A stretch of DNA of 64,000 bases from Caldilineaceae bacterium (GTDB lineage: Bacteria; Chloroflexota; Anaerolineae; Caldilineales; Caldilineaceae): positions 1 to 64,000 of the forward strand of contig JAJEDI010000034.1 in the NCBI GenBank assembly GCA_022821585.1. Reading direction: 5' to 3'. Numbering within the stretch: position 1 is the stretch's first letter; every line of letters begins with the position of its first letter. Of this stretch, positions 1 to 7,087 are shown in pieces. Under the pieces are notes generated by a model that was given only the letters and a program-made list of their open reading frames with translations, was not told where the DNA came from and did no database searches. Both the position numbers and the translations under genes were made by a program.

Positions 1-133
1 ACCATGAGCGACCACACCAAAGTCTCAACTATCGCACGCCGGCGGAAGAGCACTTCGTGCTCTGTTCAGAGCCGGCCGCGTTCGTCTAAATGCACCTTAT
101 TTTTCCCATTTCGTGGTCTAACGATTGGGGCCA
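1..133 (+). mobile_element. Right end of an IS3-family element (copy 1, partial)
   Basis: The first 133 bases match, with about 16 mismatches by eye, the inner end of the complete IS at 3233-4476 read on the other strand. They hold the end of the OrfB transposase and a terminal repeat ending in TTGGGGCCA at about 125-133. The rest of the element lies outside the window. It faces the second copy in inverted orientation, so the two right ends bracket the PHP-ATPase gene. The divergence between copies argues against a very recent composite transposition. Confidence 0.85.
3..89 (+). CDS. IS3-family transposase OrfB, C-terminal fragment
   Basis: The reading frame open at the window edge encodes the last 28 residues of an IS3 OrfB, including the conserved HERPHQSLNYRTP block. 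It matches the C-terminus of the complete OrfB at 3302-4138. The stop seen in copy 2 (CTC TGA) is CTC TGT here, so this product runs eight codons further to a TAA at 87-89. Everything upstream, including the DDE catalytic residues, is outside the window, so activity cannot be judged. Confidence 0.85.
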   Translation, partial: HERPHQSLNYRTPAEEHFVLCSEPAAFV

Positions 134-483
134 ACCATAACCCTGATGGATCGCAATTCCCCCTAGACATTCCAACAGGTTTTGGGGCCCACTTCATTAT
201 AACAGAACAATAGCATCTAATTCTGTTGCGGAAGCATATCGATGCTTTGCCCCAGTTTAGATGCAATCGCCCTGGGGCTTGTATTCTCAAGAAATGGAGA
301 ATTATTGCCTTGCTACTCTAATGTTAACCATCATTGCTTGCCTCGAATCTTAACTCTTAATCCTGACCTGCTCCGCCACCTTCCGTGCTTTGGAATCCCT
401 CAGAGCAAGTGCTAAGCTAAGACCTGTTTTTGTCCAGATGCCAATGTGCTTCTCTGAAACAGCAAGAATGTTAAGGAATTCGC
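134..483. other. AT-rich gap between IS end and PHP-ATPase gene
   Basis: This 350-base stretch between the IS inverted repeat and the next start codon shows no convincing gene. It is clearly AT-richer than most of the window and ends with an AAGGA ribosome-binding site just before the ATG at 484. It should hold the promoter of that gene, but no close -35/-10 pair stands out. Confidence 0.6.
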
Positions 484-3144
484 ATGAGTTACAGAAACTT
501 TCCAGGTGCGAAATGGTGGAAATTCGACTTTCATGCCCACACACCTGCCTCAGACGACTTTGAAGAGCACTATCCCCCAAACAGCAATGACGAAATTACG
601 CCCGAATCCTGGTTAATCAGATTCATGCATGAAGGAATCGACTGTGTTGCGATCACAGATCACAATAGCGGCGATTGGATCGGTGAATTACAAGAAACAC
701 TTGAATGGATGAGAGAAAGCCAACATCAAGACTACAGACCACTCGTTCTGTTTCCCGGTGTGGAAATCACCGCATTTGGCGGCGTCCATATTTTGGCTAT
801 CTTTGGACCAGAAAGATCCCAACAGGATATTATTGCGTTAATGGGTGCCGTGCAGTTTGAAGGCACGCCAGGAAAGAGCGATGGCGTGACCATAAAGTCC
901 ATCCCCGATGTTGTAGATATCATTTCACGACGAGGTGGGGTCGCTATCCCCGCACACGCTGACCTCCCAAACGGGCTGTTTCAGGAGTTAGGTGGCAATG
1001 ATCTTAGATCAATATTAGGTAACGCCAACCTTCATGCCATGGAGGTCATAAACGATTGTTACGTACCACCACAGCTGTACACAGAACAGAAACTACAGTG
1101 GTCGAGAGTTAAGGGGTCCGATACACACTTTAAGACTGACGACAGATTTGGATCGTTTTCCTGGGTCAAAATGGATGAACCGAGCATGGAGGGTCTGAGA
1201 CTCGCACTGACAGACAATGATGCCTCTGTAAGTTGTCAGACAGACATAGACCCAAACAGGCATGCAGAATGGACTATCGAAAAGTTGACAGTTACAAATG
1301 CAAAATATGTGGGCCGACCCCGCTCCGTCGAATGCGTATTCAGCCCATACTTGAATGCAATTATTGGTGGAAGAGGAACAGGAAAGTCGACGCTGCTGGA
1401 ACTCATACGACTCACGCTGCAAAGAAAGGATGACATCCCTCAACGACTTATTGAAGAAAACAAGAAGTACTACGATGCGAGAAGTAACGATGGGCTGCTA
1501 CTCCCTTCTAGTCAATTGTCGCTAATCTGTCGCAAAGGAGTTGTTAGGTATCGCTTGACATGGGAAGCCGAATCCAATTCATCCATTATCGAGGAACTCA
1601 AGGAAGGAATCTGGACCCGTGCCCCTGGAGAGATTAGGTCCCTCTTTCCTACCCACATCTATAGTCAGAAGCAGATATTCGAACTAGCGGGAGAACCCTC
1701 AGCCCTCCTCGATATCATCGACGAAGCCCCCGATGTCAAGAAGGCAGAGTTCGAAGAAGAAAAGAGAGGTTTAGAGAATCGCTATAGGCAAATTGGACAC
1801 AGAATTCAAGAACTAGACCAGATACTCGGTGAGGAAAACCGACTGCAAGGCGAACTCAACGACTTTCTTAGACAGATTAGGCAGATCGAAGACTCAGGGC
1901 ACAGAGAAGCTCTGCAAAACTTCCGAACAAGACAGCAACAGAATAGCGACATCAGTAATTTGGAGAAGGAATGGGCAACCATAACAGATCAGATAGGTGA
2001 GATCAGCAACAAAATCACACCTCCAACCATCAACAGTAATATCTACCAAAACCACCCCGACATGCTGTCAGCACTCATATCCAATAATCAAAAGTGGGAA
2101 GAACTACACCAAAAACTCAAAGCCCTTTCGCACGAGGCAAGCACTATTTTGTCCCAATGGGAATACCAAAAGACAGCCGCTGCTTGGATGCGAGATTTGA
2201 CGCAAGATATGGAAAGACACAAAGAGGTGATCGAAACGCTCACCGAGCAAAGCATTGACCCAGATCTGTACCCCGAACTCTTGGAGAAACACAGAAACCT
2301 AGAGACCTCACTGCGGGACATGGATGCCCACAGATCTACTAGGCTGGGCTTGATAGCAGAAAGAGGGGCGATTCTTAGAAGATTGACGGAAAACAGGGAA
2401 AAGCTGACAGAAAGAAGACAATCCTTCCTCGCCAATGTGCTTCAGGGAAACACCTCAGTCAAAATCAAGGTGGAGCCCTTCGGAGAAGAATGGGATTCCA
2501 TAGAAAAGTCACTCCGCAACATCCTTGGCCTCGATTCAGGATACAATAGAGACTTTGAGTCCCTGAGACACACTTACACAAACGCAAACGATGGGAATAC
2601 CGATCTCCTGAAAGACCGAATCCTGAAAATTCGGGCCGGCGTTGAGCAGCCCCAAGATGGCAGACTTACGGAACGCCTAAGGCGGCTATCCCAAGACTCT
2701 ATTAGTAGCCTAGAGCTATGGTTCCCAACAGACGATCTAGATATCACCTTTGGCCATAACAATCAACCCATCGAACAAGGCTCACCAGGACAAAAGACGG
2801 CCGCCCTGCTCGCATTTATCCTGTCATACGGTGATGACCCTCTGCTCCTTGACCAGCCAGAAGACGACCTAGACAACGAACTCATTTATAAACTCGTAGT
2901 CCAGCAACTCAAACAGATTAAGAATAAAAGGCAAGTAATAGTGATCACTCACAACGCAAATATTGTGGTCAACGCCGACGCAGAAATGGTCCTGCCCCTC
3001 AAGATAGCAAAAGGGCAAACCGTAGTGCACGAACCTGCCAGCCTTCAAAGAAAGCAGGTCAGAGACTCCATATGTGATGTGTTGGAAGGAGGGCGCCAGG
3101 CGTTCAGGCTCCGATATAAGCGTATCAACCTAGAACAACCCTAA
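484..3144 (+). CDS. PHP-domain phosphoesterase fused to SMC/RecN-like ATPase (TrlF-family-like)
   Basis: An 886-residue two-part protein. The N-terminus (about 1-220) is a PHP metal-dependent phosphoesterase domain: FDFHAHT with H17/H19, ITDH at 57-60, E94 in PGVEIT, H158 in PAHAD and D213/H215 in GSDTHF. The rest is an ABC-type ATPase of the SMC/RecN/Rad50 kind: Walker A GRGTGKST at about 296-303, a long charged probably coiled-coil middle (about 395-650), signature SPGQK near 767, Walker B LLLDQPEDD near 787-795 and an H-loop VITHN near 823. All catalytic motifs look intact. The architecture resembles the family NCBI calls TrlF; the name is from memory. Such PHP-SMC proteins sit in mobile islands and are suspected nucleic-acid-processing or defence proteins, but the substrate is unknown. 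Composition is AT-richer than the neighbours and IS copies flank it, both signs of transfer. Start ATG has an AAGGA site 5 nt upstream. Confidence 0.85.
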   Translation: MSYRNFPGAKWWKFDFHAHTPASDDFEEHYPPNSNDEITPESWLIRFMHEGIDCVAITDHNSGDWIGELQETLEWMRESQHQDYRPLVLFPGVEITAFGGVHILAIFGPERSQQDIIALMGAVQFEGTPGKSDGVTIKSIPDVVDIISRRGGVAIPAHADLPNGLFQELGGNDLRSILGNANLHAMEVINDCYVPPQLYTEQKLQWSRVKGSDTHFKTDDRFGSFSWVKMDEPSMEGLRLALTDNDASVSCQTDIDPNRHAEWTIEKLTVTNAKYVGRPRSVECVFSPYLNAIIGGRGTGKSTLLELIRLTLQRKDDIPQRLIEENKKYYDARSNDGLLLPSSQLSLICRKGVVRYRLTWEAESNSSIIEELKEGIWTRAPGEIRSLFPTHIYSQKQIFELAGEPSALLDIIDEAPDVKKAEFEEEKRGLENRYRQIGHRIQELDQILGEENRLQGELNDFLRQIRQIEDSGHREALQNFRTRQQQNSDISNLEKEWATITDQIGEISNKITPPTINSNIYQNHPDMLSALISNNQKWEELHQKLKALSHEASTILSQWEYQKTAAAWMRDLTQDMERHKEVIETLTEQSIDPDLYPELLEKHRNLETSLRDMDAHRSTRLGLIAERGAILRRLTENREKLTERRQSFLANVLQGNTSVKIKVEPFGEEWDSIEKSLRNILGLDSGYNRDFESLRHTYTNANDGNTDLLKDRILKIRAGVEQPQDGRLTERLRRLSQDSISSLELWFPTDDLDITFGHNNQPIEQGSPGQKTAALLAFILSYGDDPLLLDQPEDDLDNELIYKLVVQQLKQIKNKRQVIVITHNANIVVNADAEMVLPLKIAKGQTVVHEPASLQRKQVRDSICDVLEGGRQAFRLRYKRINLEQP

Positions 3145-3301
3145 CCACAAGAGAAAACATCCCGCCCCGTACCATGGGGCAGGACGCACACACTCGGTAT
3201 GACTGTTGCGATAGTGCTCGCAACAGCTATGGTGGGTCCCAATGTTTGGACCACGAAACGGGTAGAATAAGGTGCATCCAGATGGATGCGGCCGGCTCTG
3301 A

Positions 3302-4138
3302 TCAGAGCACGAAGTGCTCTTCTGCCGGCGTGCGATAGTTGAGACTTTGATGTGGTCGTTCATGGTTGTAGAAGTCGAAATAGGCGGTCAAACTGGTTTG
3401 CAGCTGACGCACCGTGTCATACTGGTTGAGATAGATGTTCTCGTATTTGACGCTGCGCCATAGACGTTCGCAGAAGACGTTGTCGAGGGCGCGGCCGCGG
3501 CCATCCATGCTGACTTGAATGTTGGCCGAGAGCAGGCAGGTGGTGAAAGCATCGGCCGTGAACTGTGCGCCCTGGTCGGTGTTGAAGATCTTGGGCCGAC
3601 CTGTGCTGAGCGCCTGACGCAGGGCATCGAGACAGAAGATGCCGTCCAGAGTGTTGGAGAGCTGCCAAGCGAGCACATAACGACTGTGCCAGTCGATAAC
3701 AGCGACCAGGTACATGAAGCCACGCAGGAGCGGCACATAGGTAATGTCTGCGCTCCAGACCTGGTTGACATGCGTAATCGGCAGGTTGCGCAACAGATAG
3801 GGATAGCGCTTATGTCCCTTGCCAGGCGAACTGCTGCTTCTCCTGGGGTAGATAGCTTGAATGCCCATCAGACGCATCAGCCGTCTGACCCGTTTGCCAT
3901 TGACAGCATAACCCAGCCGGCGCAGATAGACGGTCATCTTGCGCCAGCCATAGAAGGGCGTGCGCAGGAATTGCTCGTCAATCAGCCGCATCAGTTGCAG
4001 GTTCAATGCTGACTCGGGAGCCGCCTGGTCGTAGAAAGAGGAGCGGTTGAGCCCGAGCAGTTCACCCTGCCGCCGGACACTTAGAGTCGGGTTTGCTACA
4101 TCGACCATACGCCGTCTCTCACGGACCGAAGCGGGCAA
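3302..4138 (-). CDS. IS3-family transposase OrfB (DDE integrase)
   Basis: A 278-residue catalytic subunit with an rve-type DDE core: first Asp in VWSADITYVPL, second Asp in FNTDQGAQF, Glu in DNVFCERLWRS, and the C-terminal block RPHQSLNYRTP. The N-terminal helix-turn-helix_21-like segment (RRQGELLGLNRSSFY) precedes it. It overlaps the end of OrfA by 20 nt. The listed start is a TTG; in practice OrfB is probably made as an OrfA-OrfB fusion. The OrfB frame is +1 (equivalently -2) relative to OrfA, not the usual IS3 -1, and stays open back to the A9 run at 4140-4148, where loss of one A would join the frames. Confidence 0.9.
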   Translation of the reverse strand: MPASVRERRRMVDVANPTLSVRRQGELLGLNRSSFYDQAAPESALNLQLMRLIDEQFLRTPFYGWRKMTVYLRRLGYAVNGKRVRRLMRLMGIQAIYPRRSSSSPGKGHKRYPYLLRNLPITHVNQVWSADITYVPLLRGFMYLVAVIDWHSRYVLAWQLSNTLDGIFCLDALRQALSTGRPKIFNTDQGAQFTADAFTTCLLSANIQVSMDGRGRALDNVFCERLWRSVKYENIYLNQYDTVRQLQTSLTAYFDFYNHERPHQSLNYRTPAEEHFVL

Positions 4139-4403
4139 CTTTTTTTTTCAGCCACTCAAGTTCCATCTTGAGCCGCCCGATCTGTTCATAGAGTTCGGCT
4201 TCCTGCGCCTCCTGCTCCCGTTGCTTGCGCTCGCCATTGCTGGCGAAGACGCTGGGCCCGTCTTCCAGCAGTTGCCGTTTCCAGGCTCGTATCAGGTTGG
4301 CATGAATCTCGTGTTCACTCGATAACTGGCTAATCGTCTTGCTGCCTTCCAGCGCAACCCGAAACTTGTAGGCTGCCGTGTGTCGACGTCGTTTCCTGAC
4401 CAT
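4119..4403 (-). CDS. IS3-family transposase OrfA (HTH/leucine zipper)
   Basis: A 94-residue DNA-binding subunit. Residues 1-50 form the helix-turn-helix (RRRHTAAYKFRVALEGSKTI, then SEHEIHANLIRAWKRQL). Residues about 58-88 form a heptad-rich zipper ending in LKKKVARFGP. OrfA binds the element ends and, fused to OrfB, gives the transposase. The three Lys codons come from a run of nine A at 4140-4148 on the coding strand, a likely slippage site. Confidence 0.85.
   Translation of the reverse strand: MVRKRRRHTAAYKFRVALEGSKTISQLSSEHEIHANLIRAWKRQLLEDGPSVFASNGERKQREQEAQEAELYEQIGRLKMELEWLKKKVARFGP
4140..4148 (-). promoter_or_regulatory. A9 slippery run at the OrfA/OrfB junction
   Basis: Nine consecutive A on the coding strand (CTG A9 GTT) inside the OrfA/OrfB overlap. 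OrfB lies in the +1 frame, so transcripts lacking one A (A8), or a ribosomal +1/-2 shift, would yield an OrfAB fusion. Homopolymer slippage is a known way to express IS3-type transposases; here it is inferred from position and frame only. Confidence 0.55.
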
Positions 4404-4521
4404 TGAACTGGCCCTCCACGTGCTTGGTGATCTGCTCCATTATACACCTTAGCTCGTGGTCCAGTTTTTGGGGCCAAGCTCGGCATTCTGTCACGACAGG
4501 AATCTAGAGATAGAAGCAGAA

Positions 4522-4863
4522 ATGGACTACTGGTTAAACTTTAGGGGCGCCGACCTAAGGGGGGTGGATCTTTCGTTAATGAATCTCTCTAGAGCTCCTC
4601 TCAGATGGAGAATATCCACTACCGTTTATCAGCAGTTTGCAACCGGACGGTACACAGATATGCGTGGCGCGAAAATGGACGACGTTTCTCTGTTCCTCAC
4701 AAAACTATCAGGAGTTGACCTATCTCGTGCAACCGGCCTGACCCAAGATAAAGTGAATGACGCAAGGTTTGATTCGGACAGTCCCCCCGAATTGAATGGC
4801 ACTACTGATGCCAAGACTGGAGTATCAATAGTCTGGAATGGTAACCCTTTGCAAGATGAGTAG
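4522..4863 (+). CDS. Pentapeptide-repeat protein, 5' end disturbed by the IS
   Basis: About 113 residues from the ATG at 4522. The frame is open upstream into the IS terminal repeat. Pentapeptide-like A(D/N)LXX repeats are seen in GADLRGVDLS, MNLSRAPL, MRGAKMDD and LSGVDLSRATG. The tail has the GLTQDKVNDA pattern common at the end of such repeats. The right IS end stops 45 bases before this ATG and no strong ribosome-binding site is visible, so the original N-terminus was probably removed by the insertion. Likely a remnant of a longer right-handed beta-helix protein; function unknown. Confidence 0.6.
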   Translation: MDYWLNFRGADLRGVDLSLMNLSRAPLRWRISTTVYQQFATGRYTDMRGAKMDDVSLFLTKLSGVDLSRATGLTQDKVNDARFDSDSPPELNGTTDAKTGVSIVWNGNPLQDE

Positions 4864-5257
4864 TAGCGCCACAGTAGACACCAACCATGGCGAGCAACTC
4901 TAGAATACTGAATGAATGGCCAAGGGTCTCGATTTCACTCCGTGCAAGAACCTAGGCATTTGGTGCAGGTAGCTCGACACTTAGTGCAAAGGCATAACGC
5001 ACAGTGCCCCACAGTTTGTTTCAGGTAAAGATCCCCAGAATGGCGCAATAGCGCTATCTCCACGAACCGCAAGCAGGACTGGACTTAAAGACAAAACCAA
5101 GAAGGAAACTCTCTACCCGCGCCTCAGTCTTCTGCGCTGGCTGGCGTCGGTATTGCCGATTCAATTGGGCAGGCACAAGGCCTGCCCCTACCGGAAGGTT
5201 TAGGGGATTGGCGGAAGTGGCGCCGGGGGCACGCGAGGGCAGGCACGAGGCCTGCAC
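4864..5257. other. Gap with two copies of palindromic repeat family B
   Basis: No convincing gene. It contains two copies of the GGGCAGGCACAAGGCCTGCC palindrome (5167-5191, and a diverged one at 5236-5261). The composition shifts from AT-rich to GC-rich around 5150, which probably marks the right boundary of the IS-associated island. Confidence 0.6.
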
Positions 5258-5261
5258 CTAC
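5167..5261. repeat. Palindromic repeat family B, two copies
   Basis: Two copies of the GGGCAGGCACAAGGCCTGCC-type hairpin element, the second with ACGAGG and TGCACC variants. The same element recurs at 52210-52235 and as the core of the 71-bp tandem array at 53951-54190. Each can fold by pairing GGCAGGC with GCCTGCC. Confidence 0.8.
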
Positions 5262-5674
5262 GCTTTTTCGGTGGGGGGCATGGCTGTGGGGGTTTTGCCG
5301 GGGGCGGGGTCCGGGGCGGGGTGGGATGGCGGCGACGGTATGATTAGGGCACCTTCAGGGGGTGAGGGGCGGCGAATCTTGAGGGAGTGTTCGCCGTACT
5401 GGCCGTCGCCGAGGGCCACGCTGTACCAGTGGTGGCCCTGTTTTTCGCGGTGTAAGGCGCGGGCGCCGTCTTCGAGGTGGATGTAGGCGGGCCAGCCGGC
5501 GTCGTTGATGTCCCAGCTGCAGGGGTAGCCGCAGAAGGTGGGGTGGGTTGGCGCGGGCTGGGCACGGGCGGTGGTGAGCTGCTGGAGCTGGTCGAGGAGT
5601 TGGTCGAGTTTGGTGTCGAGCTGCGAGAGCTTTTGTTGGATTGGGACTGCCCACTCGGGGGTTTTGGCAGACAT
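5258..5674 (-). CDS. Hypothetical protein with N-terminal coiled coil
   Basis: A 138-residue protein of no recognised family. Residues 8-35 are a heptad-like helix (IQQKLSQLDTKLDQLLDQLQ), residues 45-100 a compact region rich in aromatic and glycine residues (CGYPCSWDINDAGWPAYIH, then WYSVALGDGQYGEHSL), and the C-terminal 35 residues a proline-rich tail. The stop codon is supplied by the palindromic repeat at 5236-5261, so the tail may be recent read-through into repeat DNA. It stands alone, with repeats on both sides. Confidence 0.6.
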   Translation of the reverse strand: MSAKTPEWAVPIQQKLSQLDTKLDQLLDQLQQLTTARAQPAPTHPTFCGYPCSWDINDAGWPAYIHLEDGARALHREKQGHHWYSVALGDGQYGEHSLKIRRPSPPEGALIIPSPPSHPAPDPAPGKTPTAMPPTEKA

Positions 5675-5691
5675 TATGGCACCTTTGGACT

Positions 5692-5718
5692 GCAGTGGTC
5701 AGTGGTCAGTGGTGAGTA
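5692..5718. repeat. Short heptamer (CAGTGGT) array
   Basis: About three to four units of a CAGTGGT heptamer just upstream of the start of the 138-residue ORF. It belongs to a family of such arrays found in several intergenic gaps of this window. Confidence 0.7.
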
Positions 5719-6273
5719 ACGAAAGTCACTGAGGCCAGTTGGGATGTGCCGCGGTGGGCCTTGGGGGGGATCTTTTTGATCTGCGCTGTTCTTGGTCTAT
5801 TTCTAGGAGTTTGCTCATGTCTCTTACTGTACAACATCTTTGAGAGATTGCACATTTGTTCTTGTTTCGTGGTTGCCAGAAGTTGGTGATTTCTGTCTGA
5901 CCTGGGATTTGCGGGCCCGATATGGTGTCAAGCCACGAGGGCACCCACAAGGGGTGCCCCTACAGGGGATATGGCGGTGTGTGTTGGGCCTGGCCGGGCG
6001 TTGCGTTGCCTGCGCCGGGTCACGCCTCGGAACGAGCCACGAGGCGGGGTGGGGGAAAGTTCGGTCGCAGCGGGTCGTCAAGGTCATATTGCCACACACT
6101 GGCTGCGGCGGGGGGTTTAGGAGAGGGGGCGTTGCGGGGGCGGAGCCCCCCCACAAGGGAGGGCCGAATAGGCCCGACCGCCCAGAACTGCAGTAGTCAG
6201 TAGTCAGTAGTTAGCAGTTAGTGGAACACCGGTGGTCAGTTGTTTGAAGGTGGGGTGGGTGGTCGTTGATTTG
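5719..6273. repeat. Repeat-filled gap: families A and D plus heptamers
   Basis: No credible gene in 555 bases. It holds a copy of the family A palindrome (GGGCACCCACAAGGGGTGCC) at 5937-5963 and the family D block (GC-rich hairpin GCGGGGGCGGAGCCCCCC, then a GGGCCGAATAGGCCC stem) at 6120-6189. Short CAGTAGT/CAGTGGT heptamers follow to about 6240. The order D block, AACTGCAG, heptamers recurs elsewhere. Confidence 0.75.
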
Positions 6274-7038
6274 CTATTGTTGGAGGTCGTCGAAGAGGAT
6301 GGCGTGGACGACTTTAGGGCCGTGGACGCCGGTGGTGAGGTTGCCTTCGAGGTCGGCGGATTTGCTGGCGCCGGTGATGATGGAGAGGTTGCGGCTGTGG
6401 CGGAGGTAGGCGTCGAGTTTGCCGGCGTGCCGCATTTGGGCGAGCCAGTCTTCGCCGGTGGCGTAGAGCCGGCTGAAGGGGATGACGACGAGGTGGCGGA
6501 AGGGCGTCAGGCTGGCGGCGCGGGCGTTGGGGCCGCGGCCGCCGACGACGAAGGAGCCGGTGCTGGCGAAGGCGGCTTCGACGGTGGTGATGCCGGCACG
6601 GACATAGCGGATGCGTTCGCGCTGCTCGGGGTCGTGAAGGTCGGTCGGTTGGATGAGTTTGAAGCCGACTTCTTCGAGAATGAGGGGGAGGCCTTCGATT
6701 TGCAACTGGTCGAGCGGCCAGCAGAGGACGTCCCAGTCCTCCGGGCGTTCGGCGTCGGCGGTCTTGCGGGCGGCCTGCTCCTCTTCGAGCCAGAGCTGCA
6801 GGCGGGAGACGACGGAGAGGCGGGCTTCGGTGACGGTTTCTAGGAGCTCGCAGCTGCCTTTGACGGCGTGCAACTCCTGGGCGAAGCGATGGGCCTGGGC
6901 CCAGATATCGCCGTCGACGTGGGTTACGGTCATGCGTTCGGTGTGGGTGAGGGGTTCGCTGTGCGCGGGCGGGAAGGGGAGGTGGGGCTGTTGGAGGGCC
7001 TCGCGCAGGCGGGACAGGATCGTATCGCGAACGGTCAT
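6274..7038 (-). CDS. lutC: Lactate utilization protein LutC (LUD domain)
   Basis: A 254-residue single-domain LUD protein. The C-terminal signature GASKSADLEGNLTTGVHGP (about 219-237) and the ASTGSFVV block near 160 are typical of LutC/YkgG. In Bacillus LutABC oxidises L-lactate to pyruvate in the cytoplasm; LutC is the non-Fe-S partner. It is the last gene of a minus-strand operon, 49 nt after lutB, in the canonical order lutA-lutB-lutC. Length is normal and no key motif is missing. Confidence 0.9.
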   Translation of the reverse strand: MTVRDTILSRLREALQQPHLPFPPAHSEPLTHTERMTVTHVDGDIWAQAHRFAQELHAVKGSCELLETVTEARLSVVSRLQLWLEEEQAARKTADAERPEDWDVLCWPLDQLQIEGLPLILEEVGFKLIQPTDLHDPEQRERIRYVRAGITTVEAAFASTGSFVVGGRGPNARAASLTPFRHLVVIPFSRLYATGEDWLAQMRHAGKLDAYLRHSRNLSIITGASKSADLEGNLTTGVHGPKVVHAILFDDLQQ

Positions 7039-7087
7039 TTGTATTGTGTCCAGTGTTCAGGGAGCTGCGGGAAGTGGGAAAGCGTTT

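Larger units (their letters stand above)
3233..4476 (-). mobile_element. Complete IS3-family insertion sequence (copy 2)
   Basis: About 1.24 kb, minus-strand orientation, with OrfA and OrfB. The ends are imperfect inverted repeats: TGGGTCCCAATGTTTGGACC at 3233-3252 and the complement of the 4441-4476 end, which contains GTGGTCC and TTGGGGCCA. Both ends share a TGGACCACGA core. I could not identify a clear target-site duplication, so end positions may be off by a few bases. Length and the two-ORF layout fit the IS3 family. Confidence 0.85.

Noticed and set aside
134-3232. Composite transposon with target-site duplications
   Set aside because: Only the right end of the first IS is in the window and the copies differ by about 16 of 133 bases; no duplication could be identified, so it is recorded as an IS-flanked island only.
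5355-5654. Long Arg/Pro-rich ORFs opposite or within the 138-residue gene
   Set aside because: They have extreme composition and no ribosome-binding site, typical of GC-rich frame shadows.
6232-6843. Plus-strand ORF rich in Val/Gly/Glu opposite lutC
   Set aside because: Antisense shadow of a strong LutC gene; no family motifs.
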